Shown here: positions 1 through 8,890 of the stretch, in pieces
Layout: each line of letters starts with the position of its first letter
Numbering within the stretch: position 1 is the stretch's first letter
Assembly: GCA_902773415.1 (NCBI GenBank)
Contig: CACYEE010000017.1
Coordinates: forward strand, 1 to 21,382
Direction of reading: 5' to 3'
Length of the DNA: 21,382 bases
Origin: an uncultured Actinomyces sp.
Lineage (GTDB): Bacteria; Actinomycetota; Actinomycetes; Actinomycetales; Actinomycetaceae
Notes under the pieces: generated by a model
Seen by the model: only the letters and a program-made list of their open reading frames with translations
Database searches by the model: none
What the model was told of the DNA's origin: nothing
Position numbers and translations under genes: made by a program

Positions 1-579
1 AGGCCCGGGCGTCTCGACGTCAAGGTGCGCATCGAACGCCCCGGATACGACGGATGCCTGGACATCGCCTCGAAGTACCTGACGCAGGACCTGCCGATCC
101 ATTCCGAAGAAGTCGCGCGGTTCGGCTCGCCTTCCGCGGCTGCGGAAGAAATGCGGCGAGCTTTCGTCGACGCCCTGTTCGCGCGGACGCCGGAAAACGA
201 ATACATCGAGGTCACCTACGCCAACGGCACGAGGGAAAGGCTCTATGTGGCCGATTTCGTTTCGGGAGCCATGCTTGCGGGCATCGTCGACCGCGCAAAG
301 AGGATTGCCATCAAGTCCTACCTGACGACCGGCGAACGCGGCATCACCCGCGGTCATCTTCTCGCGGCGGTGCGTGAGGAGACGACCGAATCCGAAGAAC
401 TGAACTCCATGACGAGTCCCGACGACTGGGCGCGGGTCAACGGCCGGTCCTACGGAATGCGGGTGACGGCCGTTCGTCCGCTTCGCGAACGCGACACCGC
501 CTCGCAGGCCACGGATTCCTCGCAGCCGACGTCGAAACGGCCCGAATGGGGACATGCGATACCGGGAGGTCTTGTCTGA
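1..579 (+). CDS. mpa: Pup-dependent AAA+ ATPase Mpa/ARC, C-terminal part (5' end outside window)
   Basis: The frame is open from base 1 and ends at TGA 577-579, giving 192 visible residues. It begins at RPGRLDVKV, the sensor/arginine-finger end of the AAA+ module, and continues with SKYLTQDLPIH, EVTYANG, DFVSGAM, VDRAKRIAIKS and the PDDWARVNG segment typical of the mycobacterial proteasome ATPase Mpa and the corynebacterial ARC. In the family this hexameric unfoldase threads pupylated proteins. In Mycobacterium the last residues (Gln-Tyr-Leu) dock it on the 20S proteasome; here the protein ends IPGGLV after a Ser/Thr/Pro-rich linker, with no Tyr-Leu tail. It shares the base pair A579 with dop (TGATG), so the two are translationally coupled. 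The family call is firm. The inference that it does not feed a proteasome rests on the tail and on the neighbouring genes. Confidence 0.95.
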   Translation, partial: RPGRLDVKVRIERPGYDGCLDIASKYLTQDLPIHSEEVARFGSPSAAAEEMRRAFVDALFARTPENEYIEVTYANGTRERLYVADFVSGAMLAGIVDRAKRIAIKSYLTTGERGITRGHLLAAVREETTESEELNSMTSPDDWARVNGRSYGMRVTAVRPLRERDTASQATDSSQPTSKRPEWGHAIPGGLV

Positions 580-2183
580 TGAGCGTGCGACGAATCGTCG
601 GCCTTGAAACCGAATTCGGGATTCTCGAATCCGGTGCGCCCCATGCGAACCCTGTGGTGCTGTCGTCGGACATCGTCGAGGCGGTCGCCTCCGAAGGTTC
701 CGCGAGCGGAAGAACGGGCGCGGTCCGCTGGGACTACCGAGGCGAAGATCCCCTCAACGACGCACGCGGATACCGTCGGGACCGCGCCTCGGCGCATCCC
801 TCCCAGCTCACGGACAATCCTGACATGCCCGCTCCTTCGGGCGACGCGCCCGTAACGACGCTTGCGCGGCCAAGCGAAGCGGAGCTTCGCCGGCCCAGGG
901 CGGCAAACACTGTCCTGACGAACGGCGCACGCCTCTACGTCGATCATGCGCACCCCGAATATTCCGCGCCCGAAACGGCCACCGCGCGGGAAGCCGCCCT
1001 ATACGATCGCGCCGGCGAACGCATCATGGCCGAAGGCATGAAGATTCTCTCGCGCCGTGACGGACGCGAGGTTCTCGTCTACAAGAACAATGTGGACGGC
1101 AAGGGCGCATCCTACGGCTCCCACGAGAATTACCTCATGAGCCGCAGCGTCGAGTTTTCCGAGATCGTGCGCCGCTTCACGCCGTTCTTCGTCACCCGCC
1201 CGATCATCTGCGGAGCCGGGCGCGTCGGAATCGGCCAGCGGTCGCAGGAACCCGGCTTTCAGATTTCCCAGCGGGCCGACTATGTCGAAAACGACGTGGG
1301 CCTCGAAACGACATTCGATCGGCCGATCGTCAACACGCGCGACGAACCCCACGCCGATGCAGCCCTTTATCGGCGTCTTCACGTCATCGGCGGAGACGCG
1401 AACCAGTTCGATGTCTCCCTTCTGCTCAAGGTCGGCACCACGTCCGCGCTTGCCTGGCTCCTGGAGTCCGGTGCGGATCTGTCGCCGCTCGATGCGTGCG
1501 ACATTGCGCGCCCCGTCGAGGCGACATGGACGGTCAGCCGCGACCCGGCCCTCGTCGCCGAGCTTGACATGGCCGACGGCACGAGAAAGACGGCCCTGGA
1601 AATCCAGCGGATCTATCTCGAAACGATCGAAGGAGCCGTGCGTTCCGGCGGCGAACCCGACTGCGACACGCAGGAGGTTCTTGCGCGATGGAGAGAGGTG
1701 CTCGACAAGCTCTCCGAGGATGTCTTTTCCGCAGCTGCGCAGGTCGAATGGGTTGCGAAATACCGGCTGCTCGAGTCGATGCGCGCCCGCGGGAGCCTGT
1801 CCTGGGACGACGACAGGCTTCGCGCGCTCGACCTGCAATGGCACGATGTGCGCCCCGAACGTTCCATCGTCGCCAGGCTGGCGGCGGCCGGAGGCGTCGA
1901 ACGGCTCTTCTCCGACGAGGACATCGAGAATGCCGTGCTTTGCGCGCCGCATTCGACGAGGGCATATCTGCGCGGAGGTCTTGTCGCGACCTTCCCGGAG
2001 GCGGTTGCCGCAGCCGGATGGAACAGCGTCGTCCTCGACGTGCCAGGGCACGAGGGCCTCGTTCGGATTCCGCTCGAATACCCGGACCGTGCCACGCGCG
2101 AACTTGTGGGGCATCTGCTTGAAGGGGCAGAATCGGCGGAGGGATTTCTTGCCGGATTCACGAACCCCGAACCGAAGGAGTAG
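579..2183 (+). CDS. dop: Deamidase/depupylase of Pup, Dop
   Basis: Predicted 534 residues. The ATG at 579 is chosen over an in-frame ATG at 546 because it is preceded by GGGAGGT (563-569) and the protein then begins MSVRRIVGLETEFG, the conserved Dop/PafA start with the Mg-binding ETE. Dop-specific features follow: the WDYRGEDPLNDARG loop near 51-64, absent from PafA; TNGARLYVDHAHPEYS with the presumed catalytic Asp122; NNVDGKGASYGSHENYL; TRDEPHADAALYRRLHVI. Dop converts the C-terminal Gln of Pup to Glu and also removes Pup from substrates, using ATP as cofactor. The matching substrate lies two bases downstream: a Pup ending in Gln that needs this deamidation. The length is slightly above the family's usual value of about 500 residues, with the extra residues probably in the loop around residues 70-105. 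Confidence 0.97.
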   Translation: MSVRRIVGLETEFGILESGAPHANPVVLSSDIVEAVASEGSASGRTGAVRWDYRGEDPLNDARGYRRDRASAHPSQLTDNPDMPAPSGDAPVTTLARPSEAELRRPRAANTVLTNGARLYVDHAHPEYSAPETATAREAALYDRAGERIMAEGMKILSRRDGREVLVYKNNVDGKGASYGSHENYLMSRSVEFSEIVRRFTPFFVTRPIICGAGRVGIGQRSQEPGFQISQRADYVENDVGLETTFDRPIVNTRDEPHADAALYRRLHVIGGDANQFDVSLLLKVGTTSALAWLLESGADLSPLDACDIARPVEATWTVSRDPALVAELDMADGTRKTALEIQRIYLETIEGAVRSGGEPDCDTQEVLARWREVLDKLSEDVFSAAAQVEWVAKYRLLESMRARGSLSWDDDRLRALDLQWHDVRPERSIVARLAAAGGVERLFSDEDIENAVLCAPHSTRAYLRGGLVATFPEAVAAAGWNSVVLDVPGHEGLVRIPLEYPDRATRELVGHLLEGAESAEGFLAGFTNPEPKE

Positions 2184-2185
2184 CC

Positions 2186-2368
2186 ATGCCCCAGGAATTC
2201 GCACAGCCGCGCCGAACGCGCGAGGAGCAGGTGAGCGAGGAACTGCCCCAGGCCCGGGCACAGGCCGAGGCCCTGGACATCGACGCCCTGCTTGACGACA
2301 TCGATTCCGTGCTCGAGTCGAACGCGACGGGTTTCGTTCGCGGCTTCGTCCAGAAGGGCGGGCAATGA
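2186..2368 (+). CDS. pup: Prokaryotic ubiquitin-like protein Pup
   Basis: Predicted 60-residue protein with ATG behind AAGGAG (2176-2181), two bases after the dop stop. It is rich in Glu, Gln and Ala, with a disordered N-terminal half (REEQVSEELPQARAQ) and the C-terminal region ALDIDALLDDIDSVLESNATGF that forms helix when bound to Mpa or PafA. It ends in Gly-Gly-Gln, the classic Pup terminus that Dop deamidates before PafA ligates it to lysines. The sole lysine is in the QKGGQ tail. The family is usually about 60-70 residues. The stop overlaps the pafA start (ATGA at 2365-2368), so the protein tag and its ligase are made from one coupled mRNA. Confidence 0.98.
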   Translation: MPQEFAQPRRTREEQVSEELPQARAQAEALDIDALLDDIDSVLESNATGFVRGFVQKGGQ

Positions 2369-3753
2369 TCGCGAGGCGTGTCGTCGGCATCGAGACGGAA
2401 TACGGAATCACGTGCGCCTCGACGACCGGCGGAGAGCCGCCGCTCGAACCCGAAGCGGCGGCTCAGGAGCTCTTCCGGCCCGTCATGGAAATGACGCGCT
2501 CGACGAACACCTTCCTCGACAACGGATCGCGCCTCTACCTCGACGTCGGATCGCACCCGGAATACGCGACGGCCGAATGCGACAGTCTTTGCGACCTTGT
2601 GGCCAACGACCGGGCCGGAGAGCTCGTGTTCGCAGAACTTGCCGCGAAGGCGAACGCAAATCTTGCCTCCGAGGGCATTGCCGGACGAATCCACCTCTTC
2701 CGCAACAACAACGACGCCGAAGGCAACTCCTTCGGTTGCCACGAGAACTATCTCGTGCGGCGACGCCCCGACTACCGTGCCCGCATCCAGTCGATGCTGC
2801 CGTTTTTCGTCACGCGCCAGCTCGTCGCCGGTGCGGGCCATATCCGCGTCGGCAAGGACGGCACGGTCCGATACGAACTCTCCCAGCGTGCCTGGCAGAT
2901 GGACGATGCCATCTCCGCGGCGTCCACACGTGCCCGTCCCATGATCAATACGCGCGACGAACCGCATGGAGACCCCGAGAAGTACCGGCGCATGCACGTC
3001 ATCGTCGGAGACTCGAACATGGCCCAGCCGACAACCGCGCTGAAGGTTGCCGCGACGGAGGCCCTTCTGGCCGTTGTCGAAGAGGGAGGGGAGCTTCCCG
3101 ATCTCGCGCTTGCCGATCCGATTCAGGCGATTCGTGCCGCATCCGTCGACCTTGGCGGGCGGGCGGAGCTTGAGCTCGCCGACGGCGGCGAGGCGACCGT
3201 TCTTGACATCCAGCGCCGCTATCGCGACGCGGCGCTCGGCTTCCTCGACGCCAACGGCATCCTTGGAGAGCTCGATCCGCTGCGTCGCGACATGCTTGGG
3301 CTGTGGACCCGCGCCCTCGACGCGATCGGCAACGGAAGGCTCGAGGACGTTTCGGCCGAAATAGACTGGGTGGCCAAGCTGTTTCTCGTTCGCCGCTATC
3401 AGGAGCGCTCGGGCGCGGAGCTTGCAGATCCGAGGGTTGCGCGCCTCGATCTGGCCTATCACGACATCACCTCGGCGGGGCTCCGCGCCTCGATGGAGGC
3501 CGGAGGGCTGCTTCGGACCGTCGTCAGCTCCGAGGCCTGCGAGAAGGCAAAGACCGTTCCTCCCCAGACGACCCGAGCGCGGATCCGCGGCGAGTTCGTC
3601 CGCCGCGTGCGCATTGCCCGGCGCGACTACGCGGTCGACTGGACGACGCTGCGGCTTCTTGAGGCGCAAGGCTCGCGTTCGGTGATTCTCGCCGACCCTT
3701 TCGCCACCGTCGATGACAGGGCCGACATGCTCATGGAGGAGATCGACCGATGA
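2365..3753 (+). CDS. pafA: Pup--protein ligase PafA
   Basis: Predicted 462 residues, of usual family length. It starts MIARRVVGIETEYG (Mg-binding ETE) and has NGSRLYLDVGSHPEYATAE with the presumed catalytic Asp60, FRNNNDAEGNSFGCHENYL, FFVTRQLVAGAG and TRDEPHGDPEKYRRMHVI. It lacks the long Dop loop, which separates ligase from deamidase. PafA uses ATP to phosphorylate the Pup C-terminal Glu and joins it to substrate lysines. The start overlaps pup by four bases and the stop overlaps the following lipoprotein gene by four bases. In organisms with a proteasome, prcB and prcA usually sit after pup; here pafA follows directly. Confidence 0.97.
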   Translation: MIARRVVGIETEYGITCASTTGGEPPLEPEAAAQELFRPVMEMTRSTNTFLDNGSRLYLDVGSHPEYATAECDSLCDLVANDRAGELVFAELAAKANANLASEGIAGRIHLFRNNNDAEGNSFGCHENYLVRRRPDYRARIQSMLPFFVTRQLVAGAGHIRVGKDGTVRYELSQRAWQMDDAISAASTRARPMINTRDEPHGDPEKYRRMHVIVGDSNMAQPTTALKVAATEALLAVVEEGGELPDLALADPIQAIRAASVDLGGRAELELADGGEATVLDIQRRYRDAALGFLDANGILGELDPLRRDMLGLWTRALDAIGNGRLEDVSAEIDWVAKLFLVRRYQERSGAELADPRVARLDLAYHDITSAGLRASMEAGGLLRTVVSSEACEKAKTVPPQTTRARIRGEFVRRVRIARRDYAVDWTTLRLLEAQGSRSVILADPFATVDDRADMLMEEIDR

Positions 3754-4637
3754 ATCGGCGACGGGCGGGGTTTGCGGGCGCGCGAATCGGATGCGCCCTT
3801 GCCGTCGCGTTTGCGTTGGCGGGATGTTCGGGGACGGTTCGCGAGACGGAGCCGGGCGAGGTGAGCGTCAACGGCGACTTCGGGACGCCGGTGACGCTGT
3901 CGATTTCCGGAACGGTCGAGCCGCTTGACCATATCGTTGCCGAAACTCTCATCGAGGGCGAGGGATACGCGATCGTCGAAAACGGGCCCGTGCTCATGCG
4001 CGCGACTTCCTTCGATTCGCGAACGGGCGAGGTCATTTCGGACTACGACACGGGTTCGGTCAGGATGACGACGGCGAACGAAGCAGGTGTCGGCGATCTT
4101 GCCGGATACATCATGGACACGAAGGAAGGAACCCGTCTTCTCATTCGGCGCGGAGGGCTTGCCGGCGAAGACGGGGTCGAGATCGTCGTTGTCGATCTTC
4201 TTCCGACCGTGGCGACCGGCGAGGTCGTTCCCGTTCCGGATCCTGCTCCGGCCGGAATGCCTGCCGTCGAAACGCTCGATAACGGCGCGCCCCATGTCGC
4301 CTCCGGGAACGGGCGGGTGACGGCTCTGGCAACCGTCCCTCTCGTCGCGGGCGGCGGGGAACAGGTCGGAATGGACGACACGGTCGTCATGCAGTATGTC
4401 GTAACCGATACGGAAGCGAACGTCATCGACACGACGTGGAACGGAGCGGGGCCGGTGACGGTCAGGCTTTCCGATGTCATGCAGGGGCTGAAGGCGGGGC
4501 TCAGCGACCAGAAGGTCGGCTCGCGGGTTGCCGTTCTCGTTCCCTCTGCGATGGCTTCCGGCGAAGGAGACCGCATCGCGGTTGTCGATCTGCTTGCGAT
4601 TGCCGCTTACGGAGACGACGGGGAGACCGAGGAATAG
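3750..4637 (+). CDS. Lipoprotein with two FKBP-like peptidyl-prolyl isomerase halves
   Basis: Predicted 295 residues. The N-terminus MNRRRAGFAGARIGC... followed by a hydrophobic run and lipobox LAGC (acceptor Cys26) indicates a lipoprotein processed by Lgt and the lipoprotein signal peptidase. The C-terminal half (about 190-290) fits FKBP-type prolyl isomerases: VMQYVVTDTEANVIDTTW, VMQGLKAGLSDQKVGSRVAVLVPS and a closing VVDLLAI strand. The N-terminal half (about 40-150) shows a similar but weaker order: VLMRATSFDSRTGEVI, VGDLAGYIMDTKEGTRLLI, then VEIVVVDLLPT, so it may be a degenerate duplicate. An FKBP-like gene after pafA recurs in actinobacteria. It overlaps pafA by four bases and is probably the last gene of the pupylation operon. 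Isomerase activity is inferred only. Confidence 0.8.
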   Translation: MNRRRAGFAGARIGCALAVAFALAGCSGTVRETEPGEVSVNGDFGTPVTLSISGTVEPLDHIVAETLIEGEGYAIVENGPVLMRATSFDSRTGEVISDYDTGSVRMTTANEAGVGDLAGYIMDTKEGTRLLIRRGGLAGEDGVEIVVVDLLPTVATGEVVPVPDPAPAGMPAVETLDNGAPHVASGNGRVTALATVPLVAGGGEQVGMDDTVVMQYVVTDTEANVIDTTWNGAGPVTVRLSDVMQGLKAGLSDQKVGSRVAVLVPSAMASGEGDRIAVVDLLAIAAYGDDGETEE

Positions 4638-4681
4638 CCTTTTTCGTGCGAGACGATGCGCAGCGGCGAGGCGCGGCGCGG

Positions 4682-4687
4682 TACCCT
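4682..4687 (+). promoter_or_regulatory. Possible -10 box for hisF-hisI
   Basis: TACCCT fits the actinobacterial TAnnnT -10 pattern in the 76-base gap before hisF. The expected start of transcription is near 4694, followed by AAAGGAG (4701-4707) six bases before the ATG. No clear -35 box was seen. Confidence 0.4.
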
Positions 4688-4713
4688 GAGTGTTTTGAGG
4701 AAAGGAGACACGC

Positions 4714-5484
4714 ATGGGCGTGGCATTGAGGGTGATTCCCTGCCTGGACGTCAAGGACGGACGGGTGGTCAAGGGCGTGAATTTCAGGAATCTGCGCGAT
4801 GCGGGAGATCCTGTCGAACTCGCCCGCGTCTATGACGAGGCAAGGGCCGACGAGATCGCCTTCCTTGACGTTTCCGCTTCCGCAGAGGGGCGCGGAACGA
4901 TGCTCGACGTCGTTCGGCGCGCGGCGGGGGAGGTTTTCGTCCCGCTGACGGTCGGCGGCGGAGTTCGCAGCGTCGAGGACGTCCGCGTGCTTCTGGAGGC
5001 GGGCGCGGACAAGATCGGCATCAATTCCGCCGCGATAGCGCGCCCGGAGGTCATTGCGGAGATTGCGGAGCAGTTCGGAAACCAGGTGGTCGTCCTGTCG
5101 GTCGATGCCCGCCGCGTGTCAGGGGCGACGACGACGCCGTCGGGCTACGAGGTGACGACCCACGGCGGAAAGCGGGGCACCGGAATCGATGCCCTTGAAT
5201 GGGCGCGGCGAGGGCAGGAGCTTGGCGCCGGAGAGATTCTTCTGAATTCGATGGATGCCGACGGCACGACGTCGGGATTCGACCTCGAGATGACGGCGGC
5301 GGTTCGCGAACTCGTTTCCGTCCCGCTGATCGCTTCCGGCGGCGCCGGCAGCGTCGAGGACTTCGTGGAGGTCGCGAAGGCGGGCGTCGACGCCGTTCTT
5401 GCCGCCTCCGTCTTCCATTTCGGCACGCTGGGCATCGCCGAGGTCAAGGATGCGCTTCGCGCAGAAGGGTTCGAGGTTCGATGA
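4714..5484 (+). CDS. hisF: Imidazole glycerol phosphate synthase cyclase subunit HisF
   Basis: Predicted 256 residues, the usual HisF length, forming a beta/alpha barrel. It starts MGVALRVIPCLDVKDGRVVKG with catalytic Asp12. The second catalytic acid is Asp131 in VVVLSVDARRV. Phosphate-binding glycine-rich segments are TVGGGVRS and IASGGAGS. HisF uses ammonia from its partner HisH to close the imidazole ring in histidine synthesis; hisH is not in the window. The ATG has a strong ribosome binding site AAAGGAG at six bases. The stop overlaps hisI (ATGA), so these two are coupled. Confidence 0.97.
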   Translation: MGVALRVIPCLDVKDGRVVKGVNFRNLRDAGDPVELARVYDEARADEIAFLDVSASAEGRGTMLDVVRRAAGEVFVPLTVGGGVRSVEDVRVLLEAGADKIGINSAAIARPEVIAEIAEQFGNQVVVLSVDARRVSGATTTPSGYEVTTHGGKRGTGIDALEWARRGQELGAGEILLNSMDADGTTSGFDLEMTAAVRELVSVPLIASGGAGSVEDFVEVAKAGVDAVLAASVFHFGTLGIAEVKDALRAEGFEVR

Positions 5485-5915
5485 ACGGGATTTCCCTGGA
5501 CGATCTTTTGCCCGAGGGCCTTTCCGACAGGCTCAAACGGGACGCAAACGGCCTCGTTGCCGCCGTCGTGCAGGATGCCGAGAACGGCGAGGTGCTCATG
5601 GTGGGGTACATGGACGACGTTGCGCTTGCCCGTACGCTCAACACCGGTCGCGTATGGTTCTGGAGCCGTTCGCGCCAGGAGTACTGGCGCAAGGGGGACA
5701 CGTCGGGCCATATGCAGCTGACTCGGCGAGTGCGGCTTGACTGCGACGGCGACTGCGTGCTGGTCGAGGCCGTGCAGGTCGGAGCCGCCTGCCACACGGG
5801 CAGCCGAAGCTGCTTCGAGTCGGGAGGCGACCTTCGCGTCGCAAGGCGTGTCGACGCCGACGGAAACCCGCTTGACGACGCGATGCCGGGGCCTGCCTCG
5901 GCAAAGCAACTGTGA
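5481..5915 (+). CDS. hisI: Phosphoribosyl-AMP cyclohydrolase HisI
   Basis: Predicted 144 residues from the ATG overlapping the hisF stop; longer in-frame starts inside hisF are rejected because the family begins close to the DLLPEGLSDRLKRD segment. Hallmarks are VLMVGYMD, TGRVWFWSRSRQEYWRKGDTSG and the metal ligands in LDCDGDCVL and GAACHTGSRSCF. The enzyme is the zinc-dependent hydrolase that opens the purine ring of phosphoribosyl-AMP in histidine synthesis. It is the monofunctional form: there is no phosphoribosyl-ATP pyrophosphatase (HisE) domain after the C-terminal AKQL. Confidence 0.96.
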   Translation: MNGISLDDLLPEGLSDRLKRDANGLVAAVVQDAENGEVLMVGYMDDVALARTLNTGRVWFWSRSRQEYWRKGDTSGHMQLTRRVRLDCDGDCVLVEAVQVGAACHTGSRSCFESGGDLRVARRVDADGNPLDDAMPGPASAKQL

Positions 5916-5934
5916 ACTCGACCTTGATGCAGGG

Positions 5935-5940
5935 TAGAGT
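5935..5940 (+). promoter_or_regulatory. Possible -10 box for trpCBA
   Basis: TAGAGT lies 29 bases before the trpC ATG in the 54-base gap after hisI, and a plausible start of transcription falls near 5947. The short leader leaves no room for a trp attenuator. TGTGAA 18 bases upstream is a weak -35 candidate. Confidence 0.45.
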
Positions 5941-5969
5941 TTCTTCTGGAAGGAAGTCGAGGGGGTGCC

Positions 5970-6788
5970 ATGACGGTTCTTGACGGCATTGTTGCCGGTG
6001 TGCGCGAAGATCTCGCCGCGCGCGAGAAGAGAACGAGCCTTGACGAACTCAAGCTGCGTGCGGAACGGATTCCCGGGGCCCTTGGAGCCGAAGCCTATCT
6101 TCGTCCCTCGAAGCATCGCCTCGTCTCGATCATTTCCGAATGCAAGCGACGCAGTCCGTCCAAGGGCGTTCTTGCCGAGATTCCGGATCCCGCGCTGCTT
6201 GCCGAGATGTACGAGGCCGGGGGAGCCGCAGCGATTTCGGTGCTGACCGAAGAACGGAGATTCGGAGGAAGCCTCGACGATCTCGATGCCGTTCGCGCCC
6301 GTGTCAGCATTCCCGTGCTGCGCAAGGATTTCATCGTCAGCCCCTACCAGATCTGGGAGGCGCGCGCCCACGGAGCCGACATGGTTCTCCTTATTGTCGC
6401 CGCGCTCGAGCAGACGGTCCTCACCTCCTTCGTCGAGCGCGTCGAATCGCTCGGCATGACGGCTCTCGTCGAAACCCACAACCGTGACGAAGCCTTGCGG
6501 GCAATCGATGCCGGGGCGACGGTCATCGGCGTCAACGCGCGCAACCTCAAGACGCTCGATGTCGACCGGAAAGTTTTCGACCAGGTTGTCGACGTCCTGC
6601 CGTCCACGGCGATTCGCGTCGCCGAATCCGGAGTGCGCGGCCCTGCCGACGTCCTCGACTATGCACGCGCCGGGGCGGACGCCGTTCTCGTCGGAGAAGC
6701 GCTTGTCACCTCAGGCGACCCTGCCTCCGCAATCCGCGACCTTGTCGCGATCGGCCAGCATCCGTCCCTCGACGCAATGGAGAGATAA
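5970..6788 (+). CDS. trpC: Indole-3-glycerol phosphate synthase TrpC
   Basis: Predicted 272 residues, a beta/alpha barrel of standard length. It starts MTVLDGIVAGVREDLAARE and has the signature SIISECKRRSPSKG (catalytic Glu57 and Lys59), VLRKDFIVSPYQIWEARAHGAD with the second catalytic Lys, IGVNARNLKTL, and AESGVRGP/VLVGEALV for phosphate binding. It closes the indole ring in tryptophan synthesis. The ATG is preceded by GAGGGGG, spaced about five bases. No phosphoribosylanthranilate isomerase domain is fused to it. It is followed two bases later by trpB, so trpC-trpB-trpA form one unit. Confidence 0.97.
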   Translation: MTVLDGIVAGVREDLAAREKRTSLDELKLRAERIPGALGAEAYLRPSKHRLVSIISECKRRSPSKGVLAEIPDPALLAEMYEAGGAAAISVLTEERRFGGSLDDLDAVRARVSIPVLRKDFIVSPYQIWEARAHGADMVLLIVAALEQTVLTSFVERVESLGMTALVETHNRDEALRAIDAGATVIGVNARNLKTLDVDRKVFDQVVDVLPSTAIRVAESGVRGPADVLDYARAGADAVLVGEALVTSGDPASAIRDLVAIGQHPSLDAMER

Positions 6789-6790
6789 GC

Positions 6791-8013
<1,223 letters not shown>

Positions 8014-8017
<4 letters not shown>

Positions 8018-8808
8018 AGACCGCAGACGCCATCGACGCACGCAAGGCCCAAGGCTCCACCGCCTTCATCGGCTACCTGCCAGCCGGATTCCCCGATGTC
8101 GAGCAGTCCATTCAGGCAATCGAAACCCTGGCTGCCGCAGGTGCGGACATCATCGAGATCGGGCTTCCCTATTCCGATCCGACAATGGACGGTCCGGTCA
8201 TCGAACGCGCGGTGAACCGGGCGCTCGAGGGCGGCTTCCGCGTCAAGCAGGTTTTCGATGTCGTCGAGGCCTGCGCCGACGCCGGAGCCGTTCCGCTCGT
8301 CATGACCTACTACAACCTCATGTTCAAATACGGCGTCGCCTCCTTCGCGCGCGACCTTGCCAACGCGGGTGGGGCGGGCCTCATCACGCCCGATCTCATT
8401 CCCGAGGAGGCAGGGGAATGGATTGCCGCGTCCGATGCCTATGGCCTTGACAGGGTCTTTCTTGTCGCGCAAAGCTCTCCGCGCGAACGGCTCAAGATGA
8501 TTTCCGACGTGTCTCGGGGTTTCGTCTATGCCGCCTCGACGATGGGCGTGACGGGCATCCGCACCCAAGTCGATTCGCACGCCCGAGCCCTTGTCCTGCG
8601 GACCCGCGAGGCGGGCGCCGAACGGGTATGCATCGGCATCGGCGTCTCCACGCCGGAACAGGCGCGCGAGGTGGCCGAGTATTCCGACGGCGTCATTGTC
8701 GGCTCGGCGCTTGTCGACGCGCTGTTCGGAGCCGAATGGGATGCCGACCTCTACAACCTTCGCGTCATCGCCGAAGGACTGGCCGCTGCCGCCCACGGCG
8801 AAGACTGA
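8014..8808 (+). CDS. trpA: Tryptophan synthase alpha chain TrpA
   Basis: Predicted 264 residues from GTG 8014, which overlaps the trpB stop (GTGA) and gives the expected N-terminus MKTADAIDARKAQGSTAFIGY. Upstream extension of the frame would run inside trpB and is rejected. The catalytic acids are Glu48 (IIEIGLPYSDP) and Asp59 (PTMDGP), matching Glu49 and Asp60 of the Salmonella enzyme. MTYYNLMFKYG, GLITPDLIPEEA, YAASTMGVTG and GIGVSTPEQA are the remaining family blocks. It cleaves indole-3-glycerol phosphate and channels indole to TrpB. Confidence 0.97.
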
Positions 8809-8890
8809 CCTGCTCGCCGGGACTCCGGCGACGCCTGCGCGTCGCCCAGGCTTCCCGCCACCGCGACAATCGGCTCCTGGAGGAGATTTC

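Noticed and set aside
2100..2183. Dop C-terminus (SAEGFLAGF) resembles the Pup C-terminal helix (NATGFVRGF), suggesting a fused Pup-like mimic
   Set aside because: Similarity is only a few residues and there is no Gly-Gly-Gln/Glu end; chance is the simpler explanation.
5916..5969. trp leader peptide or attenuator
   Set aside because: The 54-base gap has no short frame with tandem Trp codons and no paired terminator hairpins.
8591..8890. Extended N-terminus for lgt inside trpA
   Set aside because: It would overlap trpA by over 200 bases and add a sequence unlike Lgt; TTG 8891 with GGAGGAG gives the expected start.
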